Origin: Rhizobium ruizarguesonis
GTDB taxonomy: Bacteria; Pseudomonadota; Alphaproteobacteria; Rhizobiales; Rhizobiaceae
Length of the DNA: 64,000 nt
Reading direction: 5' to 3'
Assembly (NCBI RefSeq): GCF_012349115.1
Contig: NZ_PQIG01000085.1
Coordinates: forward strand, 18,074 to 82,073
In this document: in pieces, positions 16,386 to 24,947 of the stretch
Layout: each line of letters starts with the position of its first letter
Position numbering within the stretch: the stretch's first letter is position 1
Notes under the pieces: model-generated
The model's database searches: none
Seen by the model: the letters and a program-made list of their open reading frames with translations, nothing else
Told to the model about the DNA's origin: nothing
Position numbers and translations under genes: made by a program

Positions 16386-17009
16386 ATGACCGAACAATCT
16401 GTATCGATTCGATCCATCTGCGTTTACTGCGGCTCCAGGCCGGGACGCGATCCTTCCCACATGGCGGCCGGGCGTGCTCTCGGAAGAGAGATCGCCGAAT
16501 ACGGCCTGCGCCTCGTCTATGGCGGGGGTACCAAAGGCATCATGGGCGCGGTTGCCAGCGGCGTGCTTTCAGGCGGCGGTCAGGTCACGGGCATCATTCC
16601 CGAATTCCTGATCGATATGGAAGCGACTCGCCACTCGCTCGGTCAGCTGAACGAACTCATTGTAACCCCTGACATGCATGCGCGCAAACACACCATGTTC
16701 GAGCGCTCCGATGCCTTCGTCGCGCTGCCCGGCGGCATCGGTACGCTGGAGGAGATCGTCGAGATCATGACTTGGGCGCAGCTCGGCCGCCACGAGAAGC
16801 CGATGGTCTTCGCCAACGTCAACGGTTTCTGGGATCCGATGATGGAACTGATGCGCCATATGACCGAAGAAGGCTTCCTGCACACCGCCCACCGGGTGCA
16901 GCCACTCGTCGTCGACGAGATCTCCGGCATCATTCCGGCGATCATGGCCCAGGCAGCCCAGCTCGCCGCCGATCGTGACGGCGAGGACGAGGTGATTTCG
17001 AAGATGTAG
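16386..17009 (+). CDS. LOG-family nucleoside 5'-monophosphate phosphoribohydrolase
   Basis: 207 residues. LOG proteins, long misannotated as lysine decarboxylases, release the base from (cytokinin) nucleoside monophosphates. Diagnostic PGGIGTLEE lies at 115-123 and the paired R100-K101 (MHARKHTMFERSDA) forms the second active-site motif; YGGGTKGIMG at 45-54 binds the phosphate. In a plant-associated genus cytokinin activation is possible, but the family also has housekeeping members. The short gap to the divergent LysM gene (155 bases) holds both promoters. Confidence 0.93.
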   Translation: MTEQSVSIRSICVYCGSRPGRDPSHMAAGRALGREIAEYGLRLVYGGGTKGIMGAVASGVLSGGGQVTGIIPEFLIDMEATRHSLGQLNELIVTPDMHARKHTMFERSDAFVALPGGIGTLEEIVEIMTWAQLGRHEKPMVFANVNGFWDPMMELMRHMTEEGFLHTAHRVQPLVVDEISGIIPAIMAQAAQLAADRDGEDEVISKM

Positions 17010-17016
17010 GGATGCA

Positions 17017-17065
17017 ATGCATGTCGCCCAAAAGTGTCCAGCGGTTTTGGGACAAAGACATGCAT
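17017..17065. repeat. dispersed palindrome, family A (variant copy)
   Basis: Outer arms 17017-17025 and 17057-17065 are a perfect 9-bp inverted repeat; inner CCCAAAA and TTTTGGG also pair around GTGTCCAGCGG. Same architecture as the copies at 36336 and 63323. It lies just after the LOG gene. Confidence 0.7.
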
Positions 17066-17076
17066 AAAACAAAGAC

Positions 17077-17120
17077 CTAAAGCGCGTCGCATGAATCCGA
17101 TTCGACGTGGCGCGCTTTAG
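17077..17120. repeat. palindromic intergenic element with 10-bp arms
   Basis: Perfect arms 17077-17086 and 17111-17120 around an inner GAATC/GATTC pairing. It sits between the convergent LOG and rarD genes and may end both transcripts. Confidence 0.65.
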
Positions 17121-17125
17121 CGCCC

Positions 17126-18052
17126 TCAGCGCCCGCGGCTTCCCTTCAGCATCGACCAGCTATAGAGGAACAGCCCCGCCCAGATCAGCGGGAAGGCGAT
17201 CATGCGCGCCGTGCCGAATGGCTCGTGGAAGACGAAGACCGCGATCAGGAAGATCATCGTCGGCGCGATATACTGCATGATGCCGATCGTCGAGAGTTTC
17301 AAGAGCTTGGCGCCGTTCGCATAGATCATCAGCGGCACGGCGGTGATGACGCCGCACCCGAGCAGCAGGATCGTGTCGGCAAGACCGGTGCGGTAGAGGT
17401 GGCCCTGGCCGCTGCCGAATTCGAGATAGAGAATGTAGAGGAGGGCCGGCCCGCTGAGGATCAGCACTTCGAGGAAGAAGCCCTGGTTCGGCCCGAGCGG
17501 CAGCGTCTTGCGCAACAGGGCGTAGAACCCCCAGCTGATCGCCAGCGTCAGCGCCACCCACGGGATGCCGCCGCTGTCCAGCGCGAGAATGGCGACGGCA
17601 AGCGCCGCAAGCGCGATCGCCGCGATCTGCAGCGGCTGCAGCTTTTCCTTGAGGAACACCGCGCCAAGAAAGATGCTGAACAGCGGATTGATGAAATAGC
17701 CGAGTGCTGCGTCGAGCGAATGGCCGGCGCCGATCGCCCAGACATAGGTGCCCCAGTTGACGGTGATCAGCGACGCCGTCAGCGCCGCCATCGCCAGCAT
17801 GCGCGGCGAGCCGAGCGCCGTTCGGATGTCCTGTGTGCGTCCGAGCACGATCAGCACGATGCCCGCCAGCGGCAGCGACCAGACGATGCGATGCGCGATC
17901 ACCTCGGCCGGCGAAATATGCGCCACCGCCTTCATGTAGATCGGCAGGAAGCCCCAGAGCAGATAGGCTGTCAGCGCGAAGGCGAACCCGCGCGGACTGT
18001 CTTCGTTCTTGGCCAACGGAACGGATGCATCGGTCGACATCGGTGTTTCCAT
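17126..18052 (-). CDS. rarD: RarD-type EamA/DMT transporter
   Basis: 308-residue inner-membrane protein with about ten hydrophobic helices, the size and layout of the drug/metabolite transporter superfamily. FALTAYLLWGFLPIY near the N-terminus and the internal repeat ending IMQYIAPTMIFLIAVF identify the RarD branch, formerly linked to chloramphenicol sensitivity; the natural substrate is unknown. Two starts are possible, 18052 or the ATG at 18040, with only weak ribosome sites. It is convergent with the LOG gene, separated by two palindromes. Confidence 0.9.
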   Translation of the reverse strand: METPMSTDASVPLAKNEDSPRGFAFALTAYLLWGFLPIYMKAVAHISPAEVIAHRIVWSLPLAGIVLIVLGRTQDIRTALGSPRMLAMAALTASLITVNWGTYVWAIGAGHSLDAALGYFINPLFSIFLGAVFLKEKLQPLQIAAIALAALAVAILALDSGGIPWVALTLAISWGFYALLRKTLPLGPNQGFFLEVLILSGPALLYILYLEFGSGQGHLYRTGLADTILLLGCGVITAVPLMIYANGAKLLKLSTIGIMQYIAPTMIFLIAVFVFHEPFGTARMIAFPLIWAGLFLYSWSMLKGSRGR

Positions 18053-18152
18053 CTTTGTTCTTCTTCTGATCCGGCCTAGCTTAAGCGCCGTGAATAGGCC
18101 AATTCATTTCGTTGAATGAAGGGTGAGAGGATTTGAACCGGGAGACGAAGCG

Positions 18153-18257
18153 ATGGACGAGAAGATATCCGATGCTCTCGGCTGGAAGACGAAGCCCGAA
18201 GGAAGCGAATGGTATTCGGCCGAGGGCTGGGGTCTCGTCGCCGAGCCGGCGGAATAG
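18153..18257 (+). CDS. possible 34-residue small protein
   Basis: An ATG at 18153 follows GGGAG (18140-18144) with eight bases of spacing, and the frame runs 34 codons (MDEKISDALGWKTKPEGSEW, then YSAEGWGLVAEPAE). The product is acidic and Trp-rich, unlike random high-GC translation. It ends three bases before the convergent cimA stop; both genes end with the codons GCG GAA TAG, so the junction is a 10-bp palindrome (18248-18269). I do not recognise a family. Confidence 0.45.
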   Translation: MDEKISDALGWKTKPEGSEWYSAEGWGLVAEPAE

Positions 18258-18259
18258 GT

Positions 18260-19873
18260 CTATTCCGCCGCGATCTTGCCCGCCAGCTGCCGGTTCTTCA
18301 TCAGCTTGTAAATGACGGAATCCATCAAAGCCTGGAACGAAGCGTCGATGATGTTCTCGGAGACGCCGACCGTCCACCAGCGCACGCCGTCGCTGTCGGT
18401 GGATTCGATCAATACGCGGGTGATCGCCTCCGTGCCGCCATTGAGGATACGCACCTTGAAATCGGCGAGCACCAGATCGTCGATTTCGTGCTGGTACTTG
18501 CCGAAATCCTTGCGCAGCGCGAGGTCAAGCGCGTTGACCGGGCCTTCGGCATCGGCAACCGACATCAGCGTCTGGCCGTCGATGGTGATCTTGACCACCG
18601 CCTCCGAGACGATCTTCACGCGGCCAAGACTGTCGAAGCGGCGCTCGATCATCACGCGGAAGCCTTCGATGGTGAAGAATTCCGGGATCGTGCCGAGCGT
18701 GCGGCGCGCCAGCAGCTCGAAGCTCGCATCCGCGCCCTCATAGGCATAGCCGATGGATTCACGTTCCTTGACGATGGAGATCAGCAGGTCGAGCTTCGGA
18801 TCGTCCTTGGCGACCGCGATGCCGCGCCGTTTCAGCGCATTGATGAAGTTCGCCTTGCCGCCTTGGTCAGAGACCATGACCTTGCGGAAGTTGCCGACGG
18901 TTTCCGGCGGCACATGTTCATAGGTCCGCGGGTCCTTGAGCAGGGCCGATGCATGGATGCCGGCCTTGGTGGCAAAGGCGGAAGCGCCGACATAGGGCAT
19001 CTGGTGGTCGGGCGAGCGGTTGAGCAGCTCGTCGAAGGCATGCGAGAGCCGAGTGAGGTTGAGCAGCCGCTCCTCATCGATCGCCGTTTCGAAACGTGTG
19101 TTGTAGGCGCTCTTCAGCGCCAGAGTCGGGATCAGCGTCACCAGATTGGCATTGCCGCAGCGTTCGCCGATGCCGTTCAGCGTGCCCTGGATCTGCCGGA
19201 CGCCGGCTTCGACCGCGGCAAGCGAATTGGCAACCGCCTGTCCGGTGTCGTTATGCGCATGGATGCCAAGACAGTGGCCGGGAACGCCGGCGGCGATCAC
19301 CGCCTCGACAATCGCCCGCACCTCCGGCGGCTGCGTGCCGCCATTGGTGTCGCAGAGCACGACCCAGCGGGCGCCGCTGTCATAGGCCGTCTTGGCGCAG
19401 GCGAGCGCATAGGCCGGATTGGCCTTGAAGCCGTCGAAGAAATGCTCGCAATCGACGATCGCCTCCTTGGCCGCGCCAACCGCCGCCTTGACGCTTTCGG
19501 CGATGCATTCGAGGTTTTCCTCGTTGGTGCAGCCGAGCGCCACCGCGACATGATAATCCCAGCTCTTGGCGACGAAACAGATGGCATCGGATTTTGCCTG
19601 TAGCAGCCCGGCAATGCCGGGATCGTTGGAGACCGAAACGCCTGCTCGCTTCGTCATGCCGAAGGCGACGAAACTGGCCTGGCTGGTGCGCTTCTCGCTG
19701 AAGAAGGCGGTATCCGTCGGATTGGCGCCGGGATATCCGCCCTCGACGTAGTCGAGGCCGAATTCGTCCAGCATGGCGGCGATCGCAATCTTGTCCTCGA
19801 CGGAAAAATCGATACCGGGCGTCTGCTGCCCGTCCCGGAGCGTCGTGTCGAAGAGGTAGATGCGTTCTTTCAT
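18260..19873 (-). CDS. cimA: (R)-citramalate synthase / 2-isopropylmalate synthase family
   Basis: 537 residues, matching the long citramalate synthase family (recalled as TIGR00977). Condenses acetyl-CoA with pyruvate to citramalate, a threonine-independent route to 2-oxobutyrate and isoleucine. LRDGQQTPG (residues 12-20) is the HMGL-like active-site motif, and GIHAHND supplies the metal histidines. A C-terminal regulatory (LeuA dimer-type) domain follows from about residue 390. The start at 19873 is set by GGAGG eight bases upstream. Whether this enzyme makes citramalate or acts on another 2-oxo acid is not decidable here. Confidence 0.88.
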   Translation of the reverse strand: MKERIYLFDTTLRDGQQTPGIDFSVEDKIAIAAMLDEFGLDYVEGGYPGANPTDTAFFSEKRTSQASFVAFGMTKRAGVSVSNDPGIAGLLQAKSDAICFVAKSWDYHVAVALGCTNEENLECIAESVKAAVGAAKEAIVDCEHFFDGFKANPAYALACAKTAYDSGARWVVLCDTNGGTQPPEVRAIVEAVIAAGVPGHCLGIHAHNDTGQAVANSLAAVEAGVRQIQGTLNGIGERCGNANLVTLIPTLALKSAYNTRFETAIDEERLLNLTRLSHAFDELLNRSPDHQMPYVGASAFATKAGIHASALLKDPRTYEHVPPETVGNFRKVMVSDQGGKANFINALKRRGIAVAKDDPKLDLLISIVKERESIGYAYEGADASFELLARRTLGTIPEFFTIEGFRVMIERRFDSLGRVKIVSEAVVKITIDGQTLMSVADAEGPVNALDLALRKDFGKYQHEIDDLVLADFKVRILNGGTEAITRVLIESTDSDGVRWWTVGVSENIIDASFQALMDSVIYKLMKNRQLAGKIAAE

Positions 19874-19915
19874 GTCGTTTCCTCCCGCCAGGCGGGTTGT
19901 TATGGAGTGCGGATG

Positions 19916-20036
19916 CTGCCCCTCATCCGGCTGCCGCCACCTTCTCTCCGTTATGACGGGGGAAGGGATATGCCGCACCGTATTGCGGGGCACGTCCCCT
20001 CTCCCCGCGGGCGGGGAGAGGGTTAGGGTGAGGGGC
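19916..20036. repeat. dispersed C/G-rich intergenic repeat with 12-bp hairpin
   Basis: Contains a perfect 12-bp inverted repeat (19997-20008 with 20011-20022) flanked by CCCCTCATCCGG and GGGTGAGGGG blocks, a pattern common between genes in many Proteobacteria. Placed after the pip stop and before cimA, it probably ends the cysS-GFA-pip transcript. Confidence 0.65.
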
Positions 20037-20055
20037 TGCCCCCCAATGCTAACGA

Positions 20056-21018
20056 TCAGTCTTGCTTCCCGGCAAACCTATCCGTCGCCCGGATCAGCCG
20101 ATCGAGAATCCCCGGCTCCGAATAGGCATGGCCCGCGCCCTCGATCAGGTGGAATTCCGCCTTCGGCCAGGCCTTGTGCAGCAGCCAGGCATATTTGGCC
20201 GGGCAGGGCATGTCGTAGCGGCCATGCACGATCACGCCGGGAATATCCCTGAGCCTGCCCGCATCGCGGATCAGCTGTCCCTCGTCCATCCAGCCGGCAT
20301 GGACGAAGAAATGGTTCTCGATGCGCGCAAATGCATAGGCGAATTCCGGCTCTTCGAACTTGAAGCTCGTCGAAGGTTCCGGCAGCAGCGTGATCGTTTC
20401 GCCTTCCCAGATGCTCCAGGCCTGCGCCGCCGCGAGGCGGACGTTCCTGTCCTCATGCGTCAGACGGCGATGATAGGCATGCATCATCTCATGCCGCTCT
20501 TCCGGCGGAATGGGCGCGATGAACCGCTCCCACTTGTCCGGGAACATTTCCGAGACGCCGAATTGGTAGTACCAGTCGAGCTCGGCCTTGGTCAGCGTAT
20601 AGATGCCGCGCAGGATGAGCTCGGAGACATGCTCTGGATGCGTCTCGGCATAGGCGAGCGCCAGCGTCGAGCCCCAGGAGCCGCCGAACACCTGCCAGCT
20701 GTCGACGCCTGCCATCTCGCGCAGCCGCTCGATATCGGCAACGAGGTGCCAGGTCGTGTTGGCATGGAGTTCCGCATGCGGCGTCGACCTGCCGCAACCG
20801 CGCTGGTCGAACAGCATGACGTCGTAGAGAGCAGGATCGAAGAGCCGGCGATGGGCAGGCGAGATGCCGCCGCCCGGGCCGCCATGCAGGAAGACGGCGG
20901 GCTTGGCGCCAGGCGTACCCGAGCGCTCCCAATAGATCACATGGCCGTCGCCGACATCGAGATGGCCGGAAGCATAAGGTTCGATTTCGGGATAGAGCGT
21001 GCGCAGTATCTCGGTCAT
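20056..21018 (-). CDS. pip: proline iminopeptidase
   Basis: 320-residue alpha/beta hydrolase that removes N-terminal proline from peptides. HGGPGG (45-50) forms the oxyanion hole typical of the family; the nucleophile elbow GGSWG has S114; Asp (GRYDMPCP, about 271) and His (GAGHAYSE, about 299) complete the triad. It probably acts in the cytosol. The ATG at 21018 overlaps the stop of the last GFA gene as ATGA, making pip the fifth member of a chain of coupled genes that starts with cysS. Confidence 0.94.
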   Translation of the reverse strand: MTEILRTLYPEIEPYASGHLDVGDGHVIYWERSGTPGAKPAVFLHGGPGGGISPAHRRLFDPALYDVMLFDQRGCGRSTPHAELHANTTWHLVADIERLREMAGVDSWQVFGGSWGSTLALAYAETHPEHVSELILRGIYTLTKAELDWYYQFGVSEMFPDKWERFIAPIPPEERHEMMHAYHRRLTHEDRNVRLAAAQAWSIWEGETITLLPEPSTSFKFEEPEFAYAFARIENHFFVHAGWMDEGQLIRDAGRLRDIPGVIVHGRYDMPCPAKYAWLLHKAWPKAEFHLIEGAGHAYSEPGILDRLIRATDRFAGKQD

Positions 21019-21491
21019 ATCTTCACGCCTTTCGCGGGCCAGACTTCTGTGTCGTGATCGGGATGCTGGAAGGAGATGATCGCCTCCTGTCGTGAGTAGA
21101 AATCCTGATCCTTCAGCACCGGCGCCTCGAAGATTTCCTCGACCCAGGGCAGGCGGGCCTCGTAGTTCACCTGGATCAGCGGTGCGAGGTCGCTGCGGTC
21201 GTCGAAGGTGCCGATCGCAAGCTCCAGCCCGCCCGGATGACGATAGGTCATCGGCGTGCCGCAATTGCTGCAGAACCCGCGTTCGATATTGACCGAGGAC
21301 TGGAAGTAGCTCGGCTCGCCGCGCGTCCATTCCATCCCTTCCTCAGGCGTGGTGACGAGCGCGGAGAAGAAACCGCCGAACTGTTTCTGGCACATGCGGC
21401 AATGGCAGATCGAGGGACGTCCCAGTCTGCCTGAAATGCGGAAGCGCACGGCGCCGCACTGGCATCCGCCTGTCTTTGTCGTGTCCGTCAT
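21015..21491 (-). CDS. GFA-fold zinc protein, third of three paralogues
   Basis: 158 residues of the GFA/CENP-V fold, named for glutathione-dependent formaldehyde-activating enzyme. Zinc-binding cysteines are complete: GGCQCGAVRF near the N-terminus, CHCRMCQK, and FCSNCGTPMTY. The C-terminus QHPDHDTEVWP is shared with both paralogues. Most GFA-like proteins have no proven activity, and glutathione-formaldehyde chemistry should not be assumed. Starts in an ATGA overlap with the second paralogue and ends in an ATGA overlap with pip. Confidence 0.9.
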   Translation of the reverse strand: MTDTTKTGGCQCGAVRFRISGRLGRPSICHCRMCQKQFGGFFSALVTTPEEGMEWTRGEPSYFQSSVNIERGFCSNCGTPMTYRHPGGLELAIGTFDDRSDLAPLIQVNYEARLPWVEEIFEAPVLKDQDFYSRQEAIISFQHPDHDTEVWPAKGVKI

Positions 21492-21976
21492 GAGCTTTCT
21501 CCGAGGGGCCAGCTTTTCGTGTCGTGGTCGGGGTGCTGATGGTTGCTTGCCGCGATCGCGTTCTCGCGGTCCGGCGTTTCAGGCTGTGGTTCAAGCGGCA
21601 GGCCGTCGAGCGTGTGAAACCAGGACATCTTGCGGCCGGTGTTCGATTGCATCACCGGCTTGACCGCATCGGGATCATCAAGCGAGCCGAGCGTGAGGTT
21701 GATGAAATCAGTCTCCGGAATGTCGTAGAACAGCGGCGTACCGCAATCGCCGCAGAAGCCGCGCCGCACCAGATCCGAGGACTGAAACCATTTCGGTGCG
21801 CCGCGCGTCAGGGTAAAATCGCTGCGCATCACGGCGGCAAGCGGCATGAAATAATTGCCGGCCGCCTTCTGGCACATGCGGCAATGGCAAAGATGGGGAT
21901 AGCCGAGTTCGCCTTTGGCATGATAGCGCACCGCGCCGCACTGGCACCCGCCGCTTCTGTCCGCTTCCGCCGTCAT
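21488..21976 (-). CDS. GFA-fold zinc protein, second of three paralogues
   Basis: 162 residues. The same cysteine set (GGCQCGAVRY, CHCRMCQKA, FCGDCGTPLFY) and C-terminal HQHPDHDTKSWP as its neighbours, but a different central region (IPETDFINLTLGSLDD). The ATG at 21976 is favoured over one at 21997: it forms an ATGA overlap with the first paralogue, and AAGGAG lies within that gene's last codons. Divergence between the three copies suggests an old tandem duplication with distinct substrates. Confidence 0.9.
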   Translation of the reverse strand: MTAEADRSGGCQCGAVRYHAKGELGYPHLCHCRMCQKAAGNYFMPLAAVMRSDFTLTRGAPKWFQSSDLVRRGFCGDCGTPLFYDIPETDFINLTLGSLDDPDAVKPVMQSNTGRKMSWFHTLDGLPLEPQPETPDRENAIAASNHQHPDHDTKSWPLGESS

Positions 21977-22449
21977 CTGAGCTCCTTCATTGGCCATGCC
22001 TGCGTCTCATGATCGGGATGCTGGTGGGAGACGAGCTCGAGCAGGAAGGGGGCAGCCTGCGCATCCTCCTCCGTCCGGTGCCCCGGCAATTCGTGCAGAT
22101 GATCGACGAAACCGATCTTGCCTTCGATGCCGAATTGGATCACCGGCGGAAATGCCGAAGGATCGTCTAAGGCGCCGGCGGCAATCGCCATTCCATCCGG
22201 CGCTTCATAGGTGAGCGGCGTGCCGCAGTCGCCGCAAAAGCCGCGCTCGACAAAGTTGGAAGAGCGGAATTTTTTCCGCTCTCCACGTGTCCATTCGAAA
22301 TCGGCGCCGCGCACTGAGACCAGCGGCGCATAATAAGCACCGAACGCCTTCTGGCACATACGGCAATGACAGATCGACGAATCCTTGATGTCGCCGCTGA
22401 CGCGGAAACGGATCGCTCCGCATTGGCAACCGCCGGTATTGGTCGTCAT
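21973..22449 (-). CDS. GFA-fold zinc protein, first of three paralogues
   Basis: 158 residues from the ATG at 22449, where GGAGG lies about seven bases upstream and ATGA overlaps the cysS stop. Zinc ligands: C8/C10 (GGCQCGAIRF), C27/C29/C32 (CHCRMCQK) and FCGDCGTPLTY. It ends SHQHPDHETQAWPMKELR. Being directly coupled to cysteinyl-tRNA synthetase suggests, as inference, a link to thiol or cysteine metabolism, for example handling cysteine or glutathione adducts. Confidence 0.9.
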   Translation of the reverse strand: MTTNTGGCQCGAIRFRVSGDIKDSSICHCRMCQKAFGAYYAPLVSVRGADFEWTRGERKKFRSSNFVERGFCGDCGTPLTYEAPDGMAIAAGALDDPSAFPPVIQFGIEGKIGFVDHLHELPGHRTEEDAQAAPFLLELVSHQHPDHETQAWPMKELR

Positions 22450-23837
22450 CTCTTGACCTCCCACGTCGTCACGCGCTCGCCCGTCATCGGTTCCTTGCCG
22501 TCCTTCAACTGGATGCCCTTCGCCGTCAGCTCGTCACGGATCTTGTCAGCCTCGGTGAAGTTCTTCGCTTTCAACATTTCGAGACGCATCGCGACCAGCG
22601 CATCGACCGCCGATGCGACGGCTTCGTCGATTTCCATCTTTTTCGGCAGCAGGCCCAGAAGGTCGGCCGTTGCGGCAAAGACGGCACGGGCTGTGGGATC
22701 CGCATGGGCAGCCTGCGCCAGCGCATGTAATGCCTGCACTGCCGCGACCGTATTGAGGTCGTCGGAAAGCGCATTGAGCACGCTTTCATCGGGCGCCGCA
22801 TCGCCGGCTTCGGCCGCCGGCCATTTGGCGAGCAGACGTTCGGCTTCTTCCAGTCGCTTGATCGAAAAATCGATCGGCTCGCGGTAATGCGTCATCAGCA
22901 TGGCAAGGCGCAGCACCTGGCCCGGCCATTTGCGGCCGCCGAAGATCTCCGTGTGCAGCAGCTCATGGATAGTGACGAAATTGCCTTCGGATTTCGACAT
23001 CTTGCGGCCTTCGACCTGCAGGAAGCCGTTATGCATCCAGACATTCGCCATCACCTCGGTGCCGTGGGCGCAGCGCGACTGGGCGATCTCGTTTTCATGA
23101 TGCGGGAAGATCAGGTCCAGCCCGCCGCCATGAATGTCGAAGACATCGCCGAGATAACGCTTGCTCATCGCGGAGCATTCGATGTGCCAGCCGGGCCGGC
23201 CGCGGCCCCATGGGCTCTCCCAGCCGGGCTCGTTGTGGCTCGACAGCTTCCAGAGCACGAAATCACCCGGGTTCTTCTTGTGCGCGTCGACCGCGATGCG
23301 GGCGCCGGCCTGCTGTTCGTCGAGCGGGCGCTTCGAAAGCTGACCGTAATCCGCCATGGATTTGGTGTCGAACAGCACTTCGCCCGATGCGACATAGGCA
23401 TGACCGTTGCCGATCAGCTTCTCGATGATCTCGGTCATCTCAACGATATTGTCGGTGGCGCGCGGCTCGAAGTCCGGCTCCAGGCAGCCGAGGTCGGCGA
23501 CATCGGCGTGAAATTGGGTCTCGGTCTTTTCCGTGACGGCGCGGATCGCGTCGTTGAGCGGCAGGCCCGGATGGTCCCGAAGCGCCCGCGCATTGATCTT
23601 GTCGTCGACGTCGGTGATGTTGCGGGCATAAGTGACGTGGTCTTCGCCATAGACATGGCGCAGCAGCCGGAACAGCACGTCGAAGACGATGACCGGCCGG
23701 GCATTGCCGATATGAGCGAAGTCATAGACGGTCGGGCCGCAGACATACATGCGGACATTGTTGGGATCGATCGGCGAAAAGACCGATTTTTCCCGTGTCA
23801 GCGTGTTGTACAGCTTCAGTTCCGGCGTCGCGTCCAT
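22446..23837 (-). CDS. cysS: cysteinyl-tRNA synthetase
   Basis: 463 residues, full length. Charges tRNA-Cys in the cytosol. Class I signatures: FAHIGNARP (the HIGH motif) and KMSKS. The zinc site is visible as CGPTVYD near the start, a later Cys (HIECSAMS) and HxxxE (HHENE). A DALR-type anticodon region and a Lys-rich tail (KNFTEADKIRDEL) end the protein. It is the first gene of the cysS-GFA-GFA-GFA-pip chain, each junction a 4-base overlap. No T-box or other leader was recognised. Confidence 0.97.
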   Translation of the reverse strand: MDATPELKLYNTLTREKSVFSPIDPNNVRMYVCGPTVYDFAHIGNARPVIVFDVLFRLLRHVYGEDHVTYARNITDVDDKINARALRDHPGLPLNDAIRAVTEKTETQFHADVADLGCLEPDFEPRATDNIVEMTEIIEKLIGNGHAYVASGEVLFDTKSMADYGQLSKRPLDEQQAGARIAVDAHKKNPGDFVLWKLSSHNEPGWESPWGRGRPGWHIECSAMSKRYLGDVFDIHGGGLDLIFPHHENEIAQSRCAHGTEVMANVWMHNGFLQVEGRKMSKSEGNFVTIHELLHTEIFGGRKWPGQVLRLAMLMTHYREPIDFSIKRLEEAERLLAKWPAAEAGDAAPDESVLNALSDDLNTVAAVQALHALAQAAHADPTARAVFAATADLLGLLPKKMEIDEAVASAVDALVAMRLEMLKAKNFTEADKIRDELTAKGIQLKDGKEPMTGERVTTWEVKR

Positions 23838-24191
23838 TTCACTCTCCCAAATGCACGATCAGAAAAATATCGCGACCGGCGGACCGGGGCGTTTCGCATC
23901 TTGACTATTTGGGAGACGAAAACGGCCGGGCCAGCGCTCGCGCTAGCGAATAATCTTCCGGCAGATAATGCAGATAACCGTTTTCATGGCGGGTTTTATG
24001 GCCCGGTTCGCGCTTCCGGTCAAGGGGGCGAAGAGCGATCCAGCGGCAACAGGATCCATCCATCCGATGAATCGATCGCAGCCGCGACATCTGGTGAAAC
24101 CAGTTGGCGCGCCCTTGAAATTCGCCCGCCATTTTCGCGGCGCAAATCTCGCATAGCCGGTTGAGAAGCTGTTGTTAATAGGGAGGAAGGG
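23838..24191. other. 354-base divergent intergenic region, no feature seen
   Basis: Lies between the divergent cysS and GH25 genes and must hold both promoters. I see no palindrome, RNA gene or convincing small reading frame in it. Confidence 0.5.
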
Positions 24192-24941
24192 ATGCGGAGA
24201 CCGGCTCGATCGACGATCGGAGCGACCGCAATGCTGGTGGTCGCATTCGCTGCATATTTCGCATACGATTTCGGAATGCTTCGCTTCAACAATCCTTCCT
24301 TAAGCAGCTATCCGATCCAAGGCATCGATGTCAGCCATCACCAAGGTGATATCGATTGGAATGTGGTTGCCTCGCAGGCGAATGTCCGCTTCGCCTTCAT
24401 GAAGGCGACCGAAGGTGGAGATCATCGGGATTCCAAATTCGCCGACAACTGGCAGCGCGCCGGAGATGCTGGATTGGTCAGGGGCGCTTATCATTTCTTC
24501 ACCTTCTGCCGACCGGGCAAGGATCAGGCGCAGAACGTCCTGGCGACCGTGCCGAAGGAACAGGGAACTCTGCCCATCGCCATCGATCTGGAGTTTGTCG
24601 GCAATTGTAACAAAATCCCGACGCTCGAGGAAATGGCTGCCGAGGTGAACGCCTTCTTCACCGAGCTGAAGGGCACTTTTCCGGAGAAGCCTATTTTCTA
24701 CGTGACGCAGGAGTTCTTCGATCAATATCTGAAAGGCAATGAATCGCGCTTTCCCGACCACTATCTGTGGCTGCGTAGTGTATTCAGGGAACCGAGGCAG
24801 GAAGAGTGCAGTCGTTGGTCAATCTGGCAATTTGCCGACAACGGCACCTTGGACGGCATCCAGGGACCGGTTGACCTCAATGCGCTTTGCCCGTCGGAAG
24901 CGGGCCTGGCGCATCTGTTCCCGGCAGTTGCAGCGAACTGA
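24192..24941 (+). CDS. GH25 muramidase (lysozyme-type), membrane-anchored or exported
   Basis: 249 residues: an N-terminal hydrophobic segment (11-25) acting as signal or anchor, then one GH25 domain. GIDVSHHQG (44-52) starts the barrel with the conserved D46, and IDLEF (131-135) supplies the catalytic Asp-x-Glu pair; KATEG is also standard. It should cut the MurNAc-GlcNAc bond of peptidoglycan in the periplasm. The C-terminal domain with SRWSIWQFADNGTLDG and DLN is complete. GGAGG before the ATG supports the start. It is not next to phage genes, so a housekeeping envelope role is more likely than lysis. Confidence 0.92.
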   Translation: MRRPARSTIGATAMLVVAFAAYFAYDFGMLRFNNPSLSSYPIQGIDVSHHQGDIDWNVVASQANVRFAFMKATEGGDHRDSKFADNWQRAGDAGLVRGAYHFFTFCRPGKDQAQNVLATVPKEQGTLPIAIDLEFVGNCNKIPTLEEMAAEVNAFFTELKGTFPEKPIFYVTQEFFDQYLKGNESRFPDHYLWLRSVFREPRQEECSRWSIWQFADNGTLDGIQGPVDLNALCPSEAGLAHLFPAVAAN

Positions 24942-24947
24942 GACGTC

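Noticed and set aside
18209..19603. 464-codon plus-strand frame opposite cimA
   Set aside because: Mirror frame of a conserved enzyme; composition typical of antisense translation and no ribosome site.
22446..23837. T-box or cysteine riboswitch before cysS
   Set aside because: No leader structure or anticodon-specifier arrangement could be recognised in the 354-base divergent gap.
24192..24941. GH25 muramidase as part of a prophage lysis cassette
   Set aside because: No holin, phage structural or integrase genes nearby; it lies among housekeeping genes.
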